DNA of 64,000 nt, taken from the NCBI GenBank assembly GCA_964552795.1, contig CAZKIO010000002.1, positions 186,001-250,000 on the forward strand, given 5' to 3'. Positions 52,717-61,778 of this stretch are shown one piece after another (position 1 is the stretch's first letter; each line of letters opens with the position of its first letter). Source of the DNA: JAEUHZ01 sp964552795. GTDB taxonomy: Bacteria; Planctomycetota; UBA1135; GCA-002686595. The translations under genes and the position numbers were made by a program. The notes beneath the pieces were generated by a model that worked only from the letters and a program-made list of their open reading frames with translations, made no database searches and had not been told where the DNA came from.

Positions 52717-53133
52717 GTGAAGCTGCTCACCTTCCTCGCGCGGCGCTTCGCCTGGCAGCCGCACGCCGCGACGCTGCCCGGCGCCGAGGCCGCGCCGGCC
52801 GGAGGCGAATGCACGGACTGCGTCGTGGCGTTCGTGCAGGCCGAGGCGCGCGACGAGGGCGACGAGCGCTGGAAGAGCACGCAGGAGCACGCCCGCAAGC
52901 ACGTCGAGTGGCTGGCGCGCAAGCGCGACGCGCGCACGGTCGTCCTGCACTCGTTCGCGCACCTGGGCGGGACGAGCGCGGCGCCGGAGTTCGGGGAACG
53001 CTGGCTGCGCGCCCTGGCCGAGCGCCTCGTGGCGCGCGGCTACGCGGTGCGGTCGACGCCGTTCGGCTGGACGAACCCCTGGCAGATCGACGTCGAGGGC
53101 GACGCGATCGCCAAGGTCTGGAAGGAGATCTGA
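52717..53133 (+). CDS. free-standing archaeal-type threonyl-tRNA editing domain
   Basis: A 138-residue single domain. 'MKLLTFLARRFAWQP', 'CTDCVVAFVQAEARDEGD', 'TVVLHSFAHLGGTSAAP' and 'STPFGWTNPWQIDVEGDA' align with the N-terminal editing domain of archaeal ThrRS, which clears Ser-tRNA-Thr and is related to D-aminoacyl-tRNA deacylase. The conserved His of FAHL is His82. The Lys in the archaeal FGYYK loop appears to be replaced (FGWTN), so activity is not certain. It is not fused to a synthetase. It diverges from truD. GTG start, predicted leaderless. Confidence 0.78.
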   Translation: MKLLTFLARRFAWQPHAATLPGAEAAPAGGECTDCVVAFVQAEARDEGDERWKSTQEHARKHVEWLARKRDARTVVLHSFAHLGGTSAAPEFGERWLRALAERLVARGYAVRSTPFGWTNPWQIDVEGDAIAKVWKEI

Positions 53134-53145
53134 CCCGCGCCGCGG

Positions 53146-54999
53146 CTACGCGCCGGCCAGCGCGGGGCGCACGCGCTCGAACCAGCGCGTCGACTCCTCG
53201 AGGCCGCCGGGACGGTCCCGCCGGAGCCAGCCTTCGCGGTGGCGCCGCGTCAAGCCGGCGAGGCGGTCCGCGAGCTCGCGTCGCTCGCGGGCCGGCAACG
53301 CCTCCAGCGGCGCGCCGGGGCCGGCGCCGAGACGAGCGAGGCCCAGGTCGGCGCACCACACGAGCATGTCGCCAGCCCAGCGCAACTCCGCCACGACGTC
53401 CGCCGCGTCGGGACGCGCGCTGCGCGCGCGGCCGAGGCGCGCCAAGGCGGCCTGGGCCGCGGCACGCGCGGCGAGCAGGCCGTCGCGCGTCAGGCCCGGC
53501 GTGCGCGCGTGCGGAAAGGGCTCCGGCGCGAACGCCAGCAGGAAGAACAGCGCCGCGCCGTTCGTGGCCGGCGATCCCGTCGCGCGGTCCGCGTCGCCCA
53601 GCTCCAGCGCCGCGGCGCCCAACTCGCCGGCGGCGTCCTGGTACACGTGCAGGTCGAGCAGGCGCGCGAGCTGCGGCGCGTCGAGGCGCACGTCGGCGTT
53701 CCAGGCCGGTCCGGCGGCCGCGAACAGGCCCCAGTCGCGCACGCAGTGCGGCTGGTGGTGACCGCGATCGCCCCAGTCGGTGACGAGGTAGCCGCGCGCG
53801 CCGTGGGCGCGTCCGTGCACCGCCGCCTCGTGCTGGTTCCCGAGCGCATTCCACGGGCGGCCGGCGAAGCTCTGCCAGCTCGACGTCCCCGGGCAGACCC
53901 ACCACTCCAACCCGCTGCGCGCGAAGTGTCCGCCGTGCTCCGCGAACGGATGGCCGGCGTCGTAGCCCCATTCGAGCGCCACGAGGTCGCGCGGCAACTC
54001 GGGCACGAGCTCCGGGCGCTTCAGGATCACGTCACCCCAGAACTGCATGCGCTTCCCGCGCGCCGTCACGAGCGCGTGCACCTCGCGCAGGTACTCCAGG
54101 TAGACGCGTTCGGTGCCGCGCTCGGCGCAGGCCGCGCGCGAGCGGCCCAGACCCAGGTCGAACGTCTCGTCGAGACCGACGTTGAAGTGCTCCGAACGCA
54201 GGCACGGCAGCAACTGGTCGTACAGGTCGGCCAGCAGCGCCAGGGCGCGCGGATCGCCCAGGCACAGGGAGTACGGTTCGCGATCCAGGCTGAACGCGTG
54301 CTCGACACCCTCGGGAACCTCGGCGAGGTCGCGGTAGCGCGCGTGCTTCAACCAGCGGTGGAAGTGCCCGAAGCTCTGCTGGTTCGGCGCGACGTCGATG
54401 CCGAGCGCGGCGCCGCGCGCGTCGAGGGCGCGCAGGTCGGCGGGCGTCAGCGGGCTGGCGTCGCGCCAGACCTCTTCGTGGCCGCGGTACGCGAACGCGT
54501 GCTCGACGTAGAGCTGGAGATGGTTGTACTTCCACTCCGCGAGCCGCGCGGCGATCCCGGACAGCTCGGGCATGCGCGGCACGCGCCCGCGCGACACGTC
54601 CAGCAGCGCACCGCGCACGGGGAAATCGGGGTGGTCGTCGATCTCGACGCAGGGCACCGACGCGACGTCGGCGATCGGGGGGGCGGCCGGCACGCGGCGC
54701 GCGAGTCGCAGGATCTGCGCCAGCGTCGCCAGCGCCGCGCGCGCGCCGCCTTCGTCGCGCGCGGCGGCGCGCACGCCGTCGGGGCGGATCGCGAGCCGGT
54801 AGCCGCCCGGCGGCAGGTCCGCCTCGCGGCGCAGACGCACCGACGCCGCGTCTCCCTCGGCGATCCGCGCCCCGTCGGGTGCCGCGAGCGCGGCGAACGG
54901 TCCGGGATCGAACCCGAACGCGACCCCGAGGGTGCAGGCACCGGGCTGCGCGTGCACGCGGCGCGGCGGCGGCCACAGCGAATCGAAGAGGCTCGTCAT
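53146..54999 (-). CDS. glycoside hydrolase family 20-like beta-hexosaminidase
   Basis: A 617-residue protein. An N-terminal GH20b-like domain (about 10-115) is followed by the TIM barrel beginning 'DFPVRGALLDVSRGRVP'. 'LAEWKYNHLQLYVEHAFAYR' and 'HFNVGLDETFDLGLG' carry the Asp277-Glu278 catalytic pair expected for substrate-assisted hydrolysis of N-acetylhexosamines. No signal peptide is seen, so it is predicted cytoplasmic, which suits recycling of imported amino sugars. It lies 22 bp after addA, probably by operon read-through. ATG at 54999. Confidence 0.82.
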   Translation of the reverse strand: MTSLFDSLWPPPRRVHAQPGACTLGVAFGFDPGPFAALAAPDGARIAEGDAASVRLRREADLPPGGYRLAIRPDGVRAAARDEGGARAALATLAQILRLARRVPAAPPIADVASVPCVEIDDHPDFPVRGALLDVSRGRVPRMPELSGIAARLAEWKYNHLQLYVEHAFAYRGHEEVWRDASPLTPADLRALDARGAALGIDVAPNQQSFGHFHRWLKHARYRDLAEVPEGVEHAFSLDREPYSLCLGDPRALALLADLYDQLLPCLRSEHFNVGLDETFDLGLGRSRAACAERGTERVYLEYLREVHALVTARGKRMQFWGDVILKRPELVPELPRDLVALEWGYDAGHPFAEHGGHFARSGLEWWVCPGTSSWQSFAGRPWNALGNQHEAAVHGRAHGARGYLVTDWGDRGHHQPHCVRDWGLFAAAGPAWNADVRLDAPQLARLLDLHVYQDAAGELGAAALELGDADRATGSPATNGAALFFLLAFAPEPFPHARTPGLTRDGLLAARAAAQAALARLGRARSARPDAADVVAELRWAGDMLVWCADLGLARLGAGPGAPLEALPARERRELADRLAGLTRRHREGWLRRDRPGGLEESTRWFERVRPALAGA

Positions 55000-55021
55000 G
55001 GCGCGGCCCGGTCGCGCGCGA

Positions 55022-58000
55022 TCACCCGAGCACCTCGACGCGGCCCTCGCGCAGGAACCAGACCTCGCGCCGCGGGTGCCGATCCAGGCAGAGCGCCGTC
55101 CGCAGCGCGGAGGCATAGCGATCGAGTTGGGGGCTGTGGACGGCGGCCGCCGCACGCGCGTCCGCGGCCGGAGCGATCGCACCGGTCTTGAAGTCCGCGA
55201 CGACCCACGTCTCGCCGTCGCGATAGACGAGGTCGGCGCTGCCGACCCACGCGTCCAGGGCCGCTTCGCCGTTCGCGGCGGCGACGCACAGGTCGAGCTC
55301 GGCCGCAACTGCGTGGGGGAGGATGGCGGCGAGGCGCGCGGCCAGCGGCCCGTGCTCGATCTGCTGCAGCAGCGCCAGCGCGACCCGGGACTGCGCGGCC
55401 GTGGCCGCGCCGCCCTCCGCGGCGGCAGCGACGCGCGCGCGCGGCTCGCGCCAGTCCGCCCCGGCGCCGCGGACCAGCTCCTCGAGCGCGGCGTGCACCA
55501 GCGTGCCGACCACGCGCGCGTCGGAGCGCGTCAGGGCCTGGTCCGCGTCCGGCGCGGCGACCACGGGCTGCGGCACGGCATCATCGGCCGGCACGGCGCT
55601 CGCGGGCAGCACGCGCGCGCATCCGCTGCGCGCGCGCGCGGCGGCGTGCAACGCCTCCAGCGCACGCTCGTCGGCGCGCGCGGCGGCGACGCGGCGCTCG
55701 ACGGAAGCGGGCGTCTCGACCGCCGCGGGCGCGACCGGCGCGGCGACCGGCAGGCGCACGGTGAAACCGTCGAGCTCGAACGCGTCGACGCCCTCGCTCA
55801 GCGCGGCGGCGAGGCGCGCCGGCAGCTCGGCCGGCGCGGCGTGCGCGAGCAGCTCCAGGAGCGTCGTGCAGGCGAGCGGATCGCGCGGCGCGAACTGCGC
55901 CGGCCAGCGGCCGGAAAGGACGAGGCGCGACTTCGCGCGCGTCAGCGCGACGTACAGCAGGCGCACGCGTTCCGCGGCCTCGCGCCGCGCCGCGATTTCC
56001 GCGACGCGCCACCAGCCCGGCGATCCATGCCCGAGCAGCCGGTGCTCGCCGGTCGTCCGGTCGTACCCGTCGGCGTCGGCCGTGGACCGGCGGCCCACGC
56101 GGTGGATGCCCGGCACGAACACGCTGTGGAACTCCAGGCCCTTGCTGGCATGAACCGTCAAGATGCGCACGGCGTCGGTGCCCGTGTCCTCGGGCCGCGC
56201 CTCGCGCGATTCCTTCTGTTCGTCCAGCGCGCGCCGCAGCGTGCGCAGGAGCTCGCCGGGATCGCCCGTGAGATCGAGACGCTCGGCGACCTGCCGGAAG
56301 AAGCGCTCCAGGTTGGCGGCGCGGAAGCTGCCCAGGTAGCGCGCGCCCTCGGCCGGCTCCAGGAGCAGCAGCGTCCGCACGCGTTCGACGAACACGTCGG
56401 GCGCGTCCGCGTGCAGGCTGCGGCGCAGCTCCGCGAGCGCCGTCAGCGCGTGGTCGAGCGCGGCGGCGAACCCGCCGAGGCGCCGCCCGCCCGGCGGAGG
56501 CGCCGCGTCCAGGGATCGTTCGCATTCGGTCCCCAGCCGGCGCAGGCGCTCGAGGCTCGGCGCGTCGTCCGCCCCGGCGCCGAGCCCCGCGGCGAGTCCG
56601 GGCAGTTCGCCCGTCCACAAGGGCTCCAGGGCGGCGTCCGGCACGCCGCAGGCCGCCGACCGCAGGAACGCCAGCAGCGAAAGCGTGTCGCCGGGGTCGG
56701 CGATCGCGCCCAGCAGCGCGCACGCGTCCTGGATCTCGCGGCGCCGGTAGTAGCTGCGATCGCCCTCGACCTGGAAGGGGATGCCGGCACCGCGCAGCGC
56801 CTCCTGGATCGGATCCAGCGCCGTCTTCGCGCGCAGCAGGATCGCCATGTCCTTCCAGCGCACGCCCGCGGCGGACTCGGCGCGCAGGGCATGCGCGAGC
56901 GTGGCCGCCTCGAGTTCGGCCGCGACCGGCACGGGCGTGTCGTGGAGCCGCTTGGGCTCGGCGGGGTCCGACGTCCACGCGGCCCACAGCTCGACGGGGC
57001 TCTCCGCCGCGCTGGATCCGTGGATCAGGTCCTGGAAGCGCGGCTGCAGTCCGTGCTCGGCGTGCATGACCGGCGCGACGAATCGCCGCACGGCCGCCAA
57101 GACGGCCGCGCTCGAGCGGAAGTTCTGCTCCAGTTCGCCCGACTCCCCGCCGGCCGCGAGCACCTCGTCGACGAACGCGTCGTAGGCCGCGAGGTCCGCG
57201 TTGCGCCAGCCGTAGATCGACTGCTTGGGATCGCCGACGAGGAACAGGCCCGGGCGCGTTCCGGATCCGCCCAGGCACAGCGCGCGCACGAGACGGCACT
57301 GTACCGCGTCGGTGTCCTGGAACTCGTCGACGAGCACCTGCCGGTAGCGCGCGCGCAGGCGCCGGACGACCTCGGGATGTCGCTCGAGCAGTTCGCCCGC
57401 GCGCTCCAGGAGGTCGCCGAACGACAGGATGCCCTCGCGCCCGCAGCGCTCTTCCGTGGCGGCCAGGATGCGCAGCACGAGACGGTGGCGCGCGGCCAGC
57501 GCCGCGGCGTCGAACGCGAGATAGTGCTTCAGGGGGGCGCGCAACTCGGCGGCAGCCCTGCTCACGGCCCCGCAGCGTTCGCCCAGGACCTTCGCGTCGG
57601 TCACGGCGAACTCGCCCTTGGACCAGGCGCCGAGCTTCGCAAGCAAGCCGTCGAGTGCCGTACCGTCGCGCGCCGCGTAGCACGCCGACGGATCGCGCGG
57701 ATCCCGGGCCTGCAGGCGCAGTTGCAGCTCCAGTGCGGCCTGCGCCGCCTCGACGCTCTTTGGGGCCCTCTGGTTGGTCTGCAGTTCGGCCAGGCCGGCG
57801 TCGAGGATCGCGGTGACGCGGCGTGCAAGCTCGGCCAGCTCCGCCTCCAGCCGCGCCGGCGCGAGCGGATCGGCCCCGAGTTCGCGCGCGCGCACGCCCT
57901 CGCGCCGCAGCGCGGCGATGCAGCGCGCGACGGCGCTCGGACCGGCGCCGTCACGCGCCAGCGTCAGCCAGTCCTCGTCGTCGACGCCCCGGAAGGCCGC

Positions 58001-58531
58001 GGCGAGGTCGGCCTCGACGGCGTCGCGCGCGATCTCGGGCAGGAGCTCCTCGTCGGCGTCGACCTCGAACCCGGCGGCGACCTCGGCCTCCAGCGGATGC
58101 TCGGCCAGCAGCATCTGGCAGAAGGCGTGGATCGTCGTCGCCACGGGCCGGTCGAGCGCCAGGCGCAGGCACCGCGCGCGCTCGCACTCGACCGGCACGG
58201 GCGGTCGCGCGACGCCGCCCAGCAGCACGCTGCGCGGCAGCACGCCCGCCTCGACCTCGCGCAGCGCGGCGCGCACGGACTGGTCCATGTGCGCGGCCGC
58301 CGCCTTGGTGAACGTGATCGCGAGCAGGCCGTCGACGACGCGCGCGGCGGCGGCGTCGGGCAGCACGCCGTCCGCGGCGTGCGCTTCCCAGCCCGGGCCG
58401 ATCAGCCAGGTGACGATGCGCGCCACGAGCGTGGTGGTCTTGCCCGTGCCCGCACCCGCGACCAGCACGAACGGACGCTCGAATTCCTGGCAGGCGCGCA
58501 GGCGCGCGTGCTGGTCGGCGGCGAGGCTCAT
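55022..58531 (-). CDS. addA: AddA-like helicase-nuclease subunit
   Basis: A 1169-residue UvrD/RecB-type protein for double-strand-break end processing. Walker A GAGTGKTT (26-33), motif II 'VDEFQDTDAVQ', motif III 'GDPKQSIYGWRNAD', motif V 'ILTVHASKGLEFHSVFV', and motif VI 'LYVALTRAKSRLVLS' are intact. The C-terminal nuclease domain shows 'WVVADFKTGAIAP' and 'QLDRYASAL', matching PD-(D/E)XK. Length fits AddA (about 1150-1240). ATG overlaps the addB stop (ATGA). A RecB-like partner without RecC or RecD nearby supports AddAB rather than RecBCD. Confidence 0.9.
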   Translation of the reverse strand: MSLAADQHARLRACQEFERPFVLVAGAGTGKTTTLVARIVTWLIGPGWEAHAADGVLPDAAAARVVDGLLAITFTKAAAAHMDQSVRAALREVEAGVLPRSVLLGGVARPPVPVECERARCLRLALDRPVATTIHAFCQMLLAEHPLEAEVAAGFEVDADEELLPEIARDAVEADLAAAFRGVDDEDWLTLARDGAGPSAVARCIAALRREGVRARELGADPLAPARLEAELAELARRVTAILDAGLAELQTNQRAPKSVEAAQAALELQLRLQARDPRDPSACYAARDGTALDGLLAKLGAWSKGEFAVTDAKVLGERCGAVSRAAAELRAPLKHYLAFDAAALAARHRLVLRILAATEERCGREGILSFGDLLERAGELLERHPEVVRRLRARYRQVLVDEFQDTDAVQCRLVRALCLGGSGTRPGLFLVGDPKQSIYGWRNADLAAYDAFVDEVLAAGGESGELEQNFRSSAAVLAAVRRFVAPVMHAEHGLQPRFQDLIHGSSAAESPVELWAAWTSDPAEPKRLHDTPVPVAAELEAATLAHALRAESAAGVRWKDMAILLRAKTALDPIQEALRGAGIPFQVEGDRSYYRRREIQDACALLGAIADPGDTLSLLAFLRSAACGVPDAALEPLWTGELPGLAAGLGAGADDAPSLERLRRLGTECERSLDAAPPPGGRRLGGFAAALDHALTALAELRRSLHADAPDVFVERVRTLLLLEPAEGARYLGSFRAANLERFFRQVAERLDLTGDPGELLRTLRRALDEQKESREARPEDTGTDAVRILTVHASKGLEFHSVFVPGIHRVGRRSTADADGYDRTTGEHRLLGHGSPGWWRVAEIAARREAAERVRLLYVALTRAKSRLVLSGRWPAQFAPRDPLACTTLLELLAHAAPAELPARLAAALSEGVDAFELDGFTVRLPVAAPVAPAAVETPASVERRVAAARADERALEALHAAARARSGCARVLPASAVPADDAVPQPVVAAPDADQALTRSDARVVGTLVHAALEELVRGAGADWREPRARVAAAAEGGAATAAQSRVALALLQQIEHGPLAARLAAILPHAVAAELDLCVAAANGEAALDAWVGSADLVYRDGETWVVADFKTGAIAPAADARAAAAVHSPQLDRYASALRTALCLDRHPRREVWFLREGRVEVLG

Positions 58532-61500
58532 GCGCCCTCCGGCTGCGCCCCCGCGGAGGCGTCGGGAGCGACACGCTTCTCTTGCAGCGACCACACGGCC
58601 CGCGCCAGAGCCTCCTCGCTCCCCGCGCGCGCGGCGCGCGGGGAGCGCAGGAAGCGCGCGAGCCGCAACCGCGCGCCGCTGTCCCCGCGCAGGCAGGCGA
58701 GGTCGATCTCGCAGTGCTTGCACGCGGGGTTCGGCGTGCGCAGGTTTCCCTGGAAGAAGCGCGGGAACAAGGCGCCGCCGTCCCACGCGGCGAAGAGCGC
58801 ATCCAGGGCGCCCCGCAAGGCCGCCGCAGCCTCGGGGTCGTCGGCCTGGATCGGGTAGACGCGCTCCTCGACGTCGGCGATGCGCGGGGCGAGCGCGACG
58901 TAGCGGCCGGTTCCCACCGCCTGCGCGTAGATCATGGCCTGCAGGTGGGTTCCCGCAGCGATGCCCGCGCGGTGGTGCTTCGTGCGCGTCGACTCCTTCT
59001 TGCCGCCCTTGAAGACCTTGCCGCTCTTCCAGTCGGTGAGTTGCAGATCCCCGGCGCCGACCTCCAGACGGTCGGCGCGGAACGTGATCGTGCGCCCGCC
59101 GTCCCATTCGATCTCTCCACGCACCTCCGCGGCCGACACGCGCAACCCGGGGAGCGCCGCATCGACCGCGCGCGCGGCCTCCAGGAGCACGAGGGCGCGC
59201 GCGGCGACGAGCCGGTCGAGGCCGTGCGTCAGGTGTCCGCGCTCCAGGAGTACGTGCTTCGCCGCGGCGCGCGCGCGGGTCAGCAAGCCCGCCGGCGTGG
59301 GCCAATCCACGCTCTCGCCATCCGCGTCGCGCACGGCGGCGAGTGCCTTGCCCTGCACGGGCGCGAGATCCGCCAGCACCGCGTGGGCGACCTCGCCGAC
59401 GATCGCCGCCTCGAGGTCAGGCAGGTCGGCGAGCGGATCGACGGCGGCGCGCAGCGCGAGCGCGCGCGCGAGGAAGGCCTGCCACGGACAGCGCGCGAGG
59501 TGCTCCAGCGTCGTGACCGGCAGGTCTTGCGCGCGCGGTCCTTGCGCGCGCCGTGGACCGACGAAACCCAGCAGGGGACCGAGCGGCTCCGACGGACCCG
59601 GCGCGCGGTCGAGCTCGGACAGGATCGCGCGCCGCGCGGCGGCGAGGCGCGCCAGCGCGGCGTCGTCGAGGTCCGGCCGGGCGCGGCGCAGTGCCCACGG
59701 CAAGAGCGCGGCGAATCCGGCGTGCCCCGCGTCGCGCGCGGCGAGCCACAGGTGCTCGTGCGCGGGCTGGGCCACGCCGCCGCGCGGCTCGCTGGCCCCT
59801 GCGCACGGCTCGACGTCGTCGGGACTGGCGATGCCGGCCCGGTCCAGGAACGGCGAGGGCGCGCGCGGCTCGGCGTCGGCGTCGGACGCCAGCCAGGACA
59901 GCGTCACGCGCGGCGACGCGCGCACGAGGCTCTCGAACAGGGCGCGCTCTTCCTCGGCCCGCGCGCGCTTGAGCGGGAGGTCGGGCAGCACCGCGCGCAA
60001 CGCGAGGCGCACGCCGTCGCGCAGCAGGGGATCCTCGCGCACGGGCGCGGGGAAGGCATCGGCGTTGAGACCCAGGACGAAGAGGTGCTCGAAGGTGCGG
60101 CCGCGCGCCTCGGTGACGCTCAGGATCTGCACGCCCCCGCCGCGTCCGCCCAGCGGACCGCAAGTCGCCTCCGCCACGATCTCCTGGAGGGACTCGAGGA
60201 ACTCCGCGCGCGCGAGCACGAGATCCCGGGGCGCGGCCTCGGCCAGCGCGCCGATGTCCCGCGCCACCGGGTCATCGGCGGCGCCGGCATCCCAGCCCAG
60301 CAGCGCGGCGAGGCCGCGCAACCCGGCGACGTGCTCGCCGAAGCGGGCCTGCGCCGGCCACGCGGCGAGCGCGCGCGCGAGGCCGGCGGCTTCGCGCGCG
60401 GCGGCTTCGAGGTGGCGCCGCGGGATCTCGCGGCGCGCCGGCGGCTCGGACTCCTCGGGCGACTCCCCGTCCTGGCCGTCCTCGGAGGGCGCGTCCTCGC
60501 CGTCGTGTTCCTCCTGCTCGAGACGCACGACGCGCAGCGGGAGCAGCAACGTGTCCCGCGCGCCCATGCGCGCCGCGAGGTCGAGCGCGGCGGCGGCGCC
60601 CAGGCGCCCGGCGCCCAGCGCGCGCAGCGCGATGCACAGCTCGAGCTCATGGGGTTCGCGCGCGCCGCGAGCGGCGCGCCAGCGCTCGACGGGAGCGCGC
60701 TCGCCGTCGGTCAAGAGGCCGGCGAGCGCCAGCCAGCGCCGCCCGGCGGGCTCGGTCGGTCCGCGCGCGCGCCCGGCCGAGAACGGCACGGAGAGGCGCG
60801 CGGCGTGCGTGCGCAGCGCGAGCCGGTAGGCTCCCACGTCGCGCGCCACGACGCCGATCGACTCGGGGACCACGCCGGCGTCGAGCAGCACGCGCAGACG
60901 GCAGGCGACCTCGCGCACCTCGGCGTCGCGCCCGCGCGCGCGGATCGGCTCCACGCCGGAGAGCTCGTCGAGCGGGCCGGCGAGCGGGACGTCGAAGCGC
61001 GCGCGCAGCGCGGCGCCGAAGCGCGGCGCGGACGACGCATCGTCCCAGAACAGCGTCAGGGGACGCGCGCGCGCCAGCGCCTCCAGGAGATCGGCGACGA
61101 GGCCGGTCGCATCGGCGAAGCCGTGCACCCAGACCTCGCGCGCGCGCAGGAGCGTCGGATCCTCGTGCAGCAGGCGCACGGCGTCGGCCCAGGCGCGGCT
61201 GGCGCGGTCGACGCCCGAGGTCGCGAGCGTGTCGACGGTGGCGTGCGCGGCGCAGAGCAGCGCCTCGGCGCGTTCGCGCTCGGGCCCGGAGAGCGGCGCG
61301 TCCGCCAGCGCCTCGCGCAGCGGCGCGTCCGACTCCGGACCGTAGCCGGCGTCGAGGAGGTCGTCGATCGCGGCGGCCGCCGCGCGGACTCCGTCGTCGC
61401 CGGCACCCAGCCAGCGTGCTTGCACGCGCGCCGCGCGCCGGGCCAGGACGGCCGCCAGCGGCGCGGCGCGCGGTGCGGGCCGGCCCGCGCGGCGCAGGAT

Positions 61501-61746
61501 CGACAGCGCGAGGCCGTGCAGCGTTTCGACGCGCAGCCCCGCCGTGGCGTCCAGCTCGCGGGCCAGCGTCGCGAGCAGGTGGTCGCGCAGGCTGCCCGAA
61601 GGCACGGCCAGCACGACGGGCTCCCGCAGGAGGAGCGGATCCGCGCGGATCGCCGTCTGGTGCGCGCGAGCCGCGTCCAGGAGGTGCGCCTCGACCGCGC
61701 GCGGACCGACGGCGCGCAGCAGCGTGGGGCGAGCGACCGTCGGCAT
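58528..61746 (-). CDS. addB: AddB-like nuclease subunit with Fe-S cluster motif
   Basis: A 1072-residue partner of AddA. The N-terminal helicase-like region lacks an intact Walker A (PSGSLRDHL at about 49-57), so it is probably not an ATPase. 'SVTEARGRTFEHLFVLGLNA' is the SF1-like motif seen in AddB/RecC. The C-terminal nuclease has 'LQLTDWKSGKVFKGG'. The four-Cys Fe-S pattern is present: one in 'LEHLARCPWQAFLARALAL' and three in 'NPACKHCEIDLACLRGD' (C-x2-C-x5-C). It is encoded just before addA with a 4-bp overlap. ATG at 61746. Confidence 0.85.
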   Translation of the reverse strand: MPTVARPTLLRAVGPRAVEAHLLDAARAHQTAIRADPLLLREPVVLAVPSGSLRDHLLATLARELDATAGLRVETLHGLALSILRRAGRPAPRAAPLAAVLARRAARVQARWLGAGDDGVRAAAAAIDDLLDAGYGPESDAPLREALADAPLSGPERERAEALLCAAHATVDTLATSGVDRASRAWADAVRLLHEDPTLLRAREVWVHGFADATGLVADLLEALARARPLTLFWDDASSAPRFGAALRARFDVPLAGPLDELSGVEPIRARGRDAEVREVACRLRVLLDAGVVPESIGVVARDVGAYRLALRTHAARLSVPFSAGRARGPTEPAGRRWLALAGLLTDGERAPVERWRAARGAREPHELELCIALRALGAGRLGAAAALDLAARMGARDTLLLPLRVVRLEQEEHDGEDAPSEDGQDGESPEESEPPARREIPRRHLEAAAREAAGLARALAAWPAQARFGEHVAGLRGLAALLGWDAGAADDPVARDIGALAEAAPRDLVLARAEFLESLQEIVAEATCGPLGGRGGGVQILSVTEARGRTFEHLFVLGLNADAFPAPVREDPLLRDGVRLALRAVLPDLPLKRARAEEERALFESLVRASPRVTLSWLASDADAEPRAPSPFLDRAGIASPDDVEPCAGASEPRGGVAQPAHEHLWLAARDAGHAGFAALLPWALRRARPDLDDAALARLAAARRAILSELDRAPGPSEPLGPLLGFVGPRRAQGPRAQDLPVTTLEHLARCPWQAFLARALALRAAVDPLADLPDLEAAIVGEVAHAVLADLAPVQGKALAAVRDADGESVDWPTPAGLLTRARAAAKHVLLERGHLTHGLDRLVAARALVLLEAARAVDAALPGLRVSAAEVRGEIEWDGGRTITFRADRLEVGAGDLQLTDWKSGKVFKGGKKESTRTKHHRAGIAAGTHLQAMIYAQAVGTGRYVALAPRIADVEERVYPIQADDPEAAAALRGALDALFAAWDGGALFPRFFQGNLRTPNPACKHCEIDLACLRGDSGARLRLARFLRSPRAARAGSEEALARAVWSLQEKRVAPDASAGAQPEGA

Positions 61747-61778
61747 GCGGCGCAGCGCACCACAGGCCGGGACCGCCG

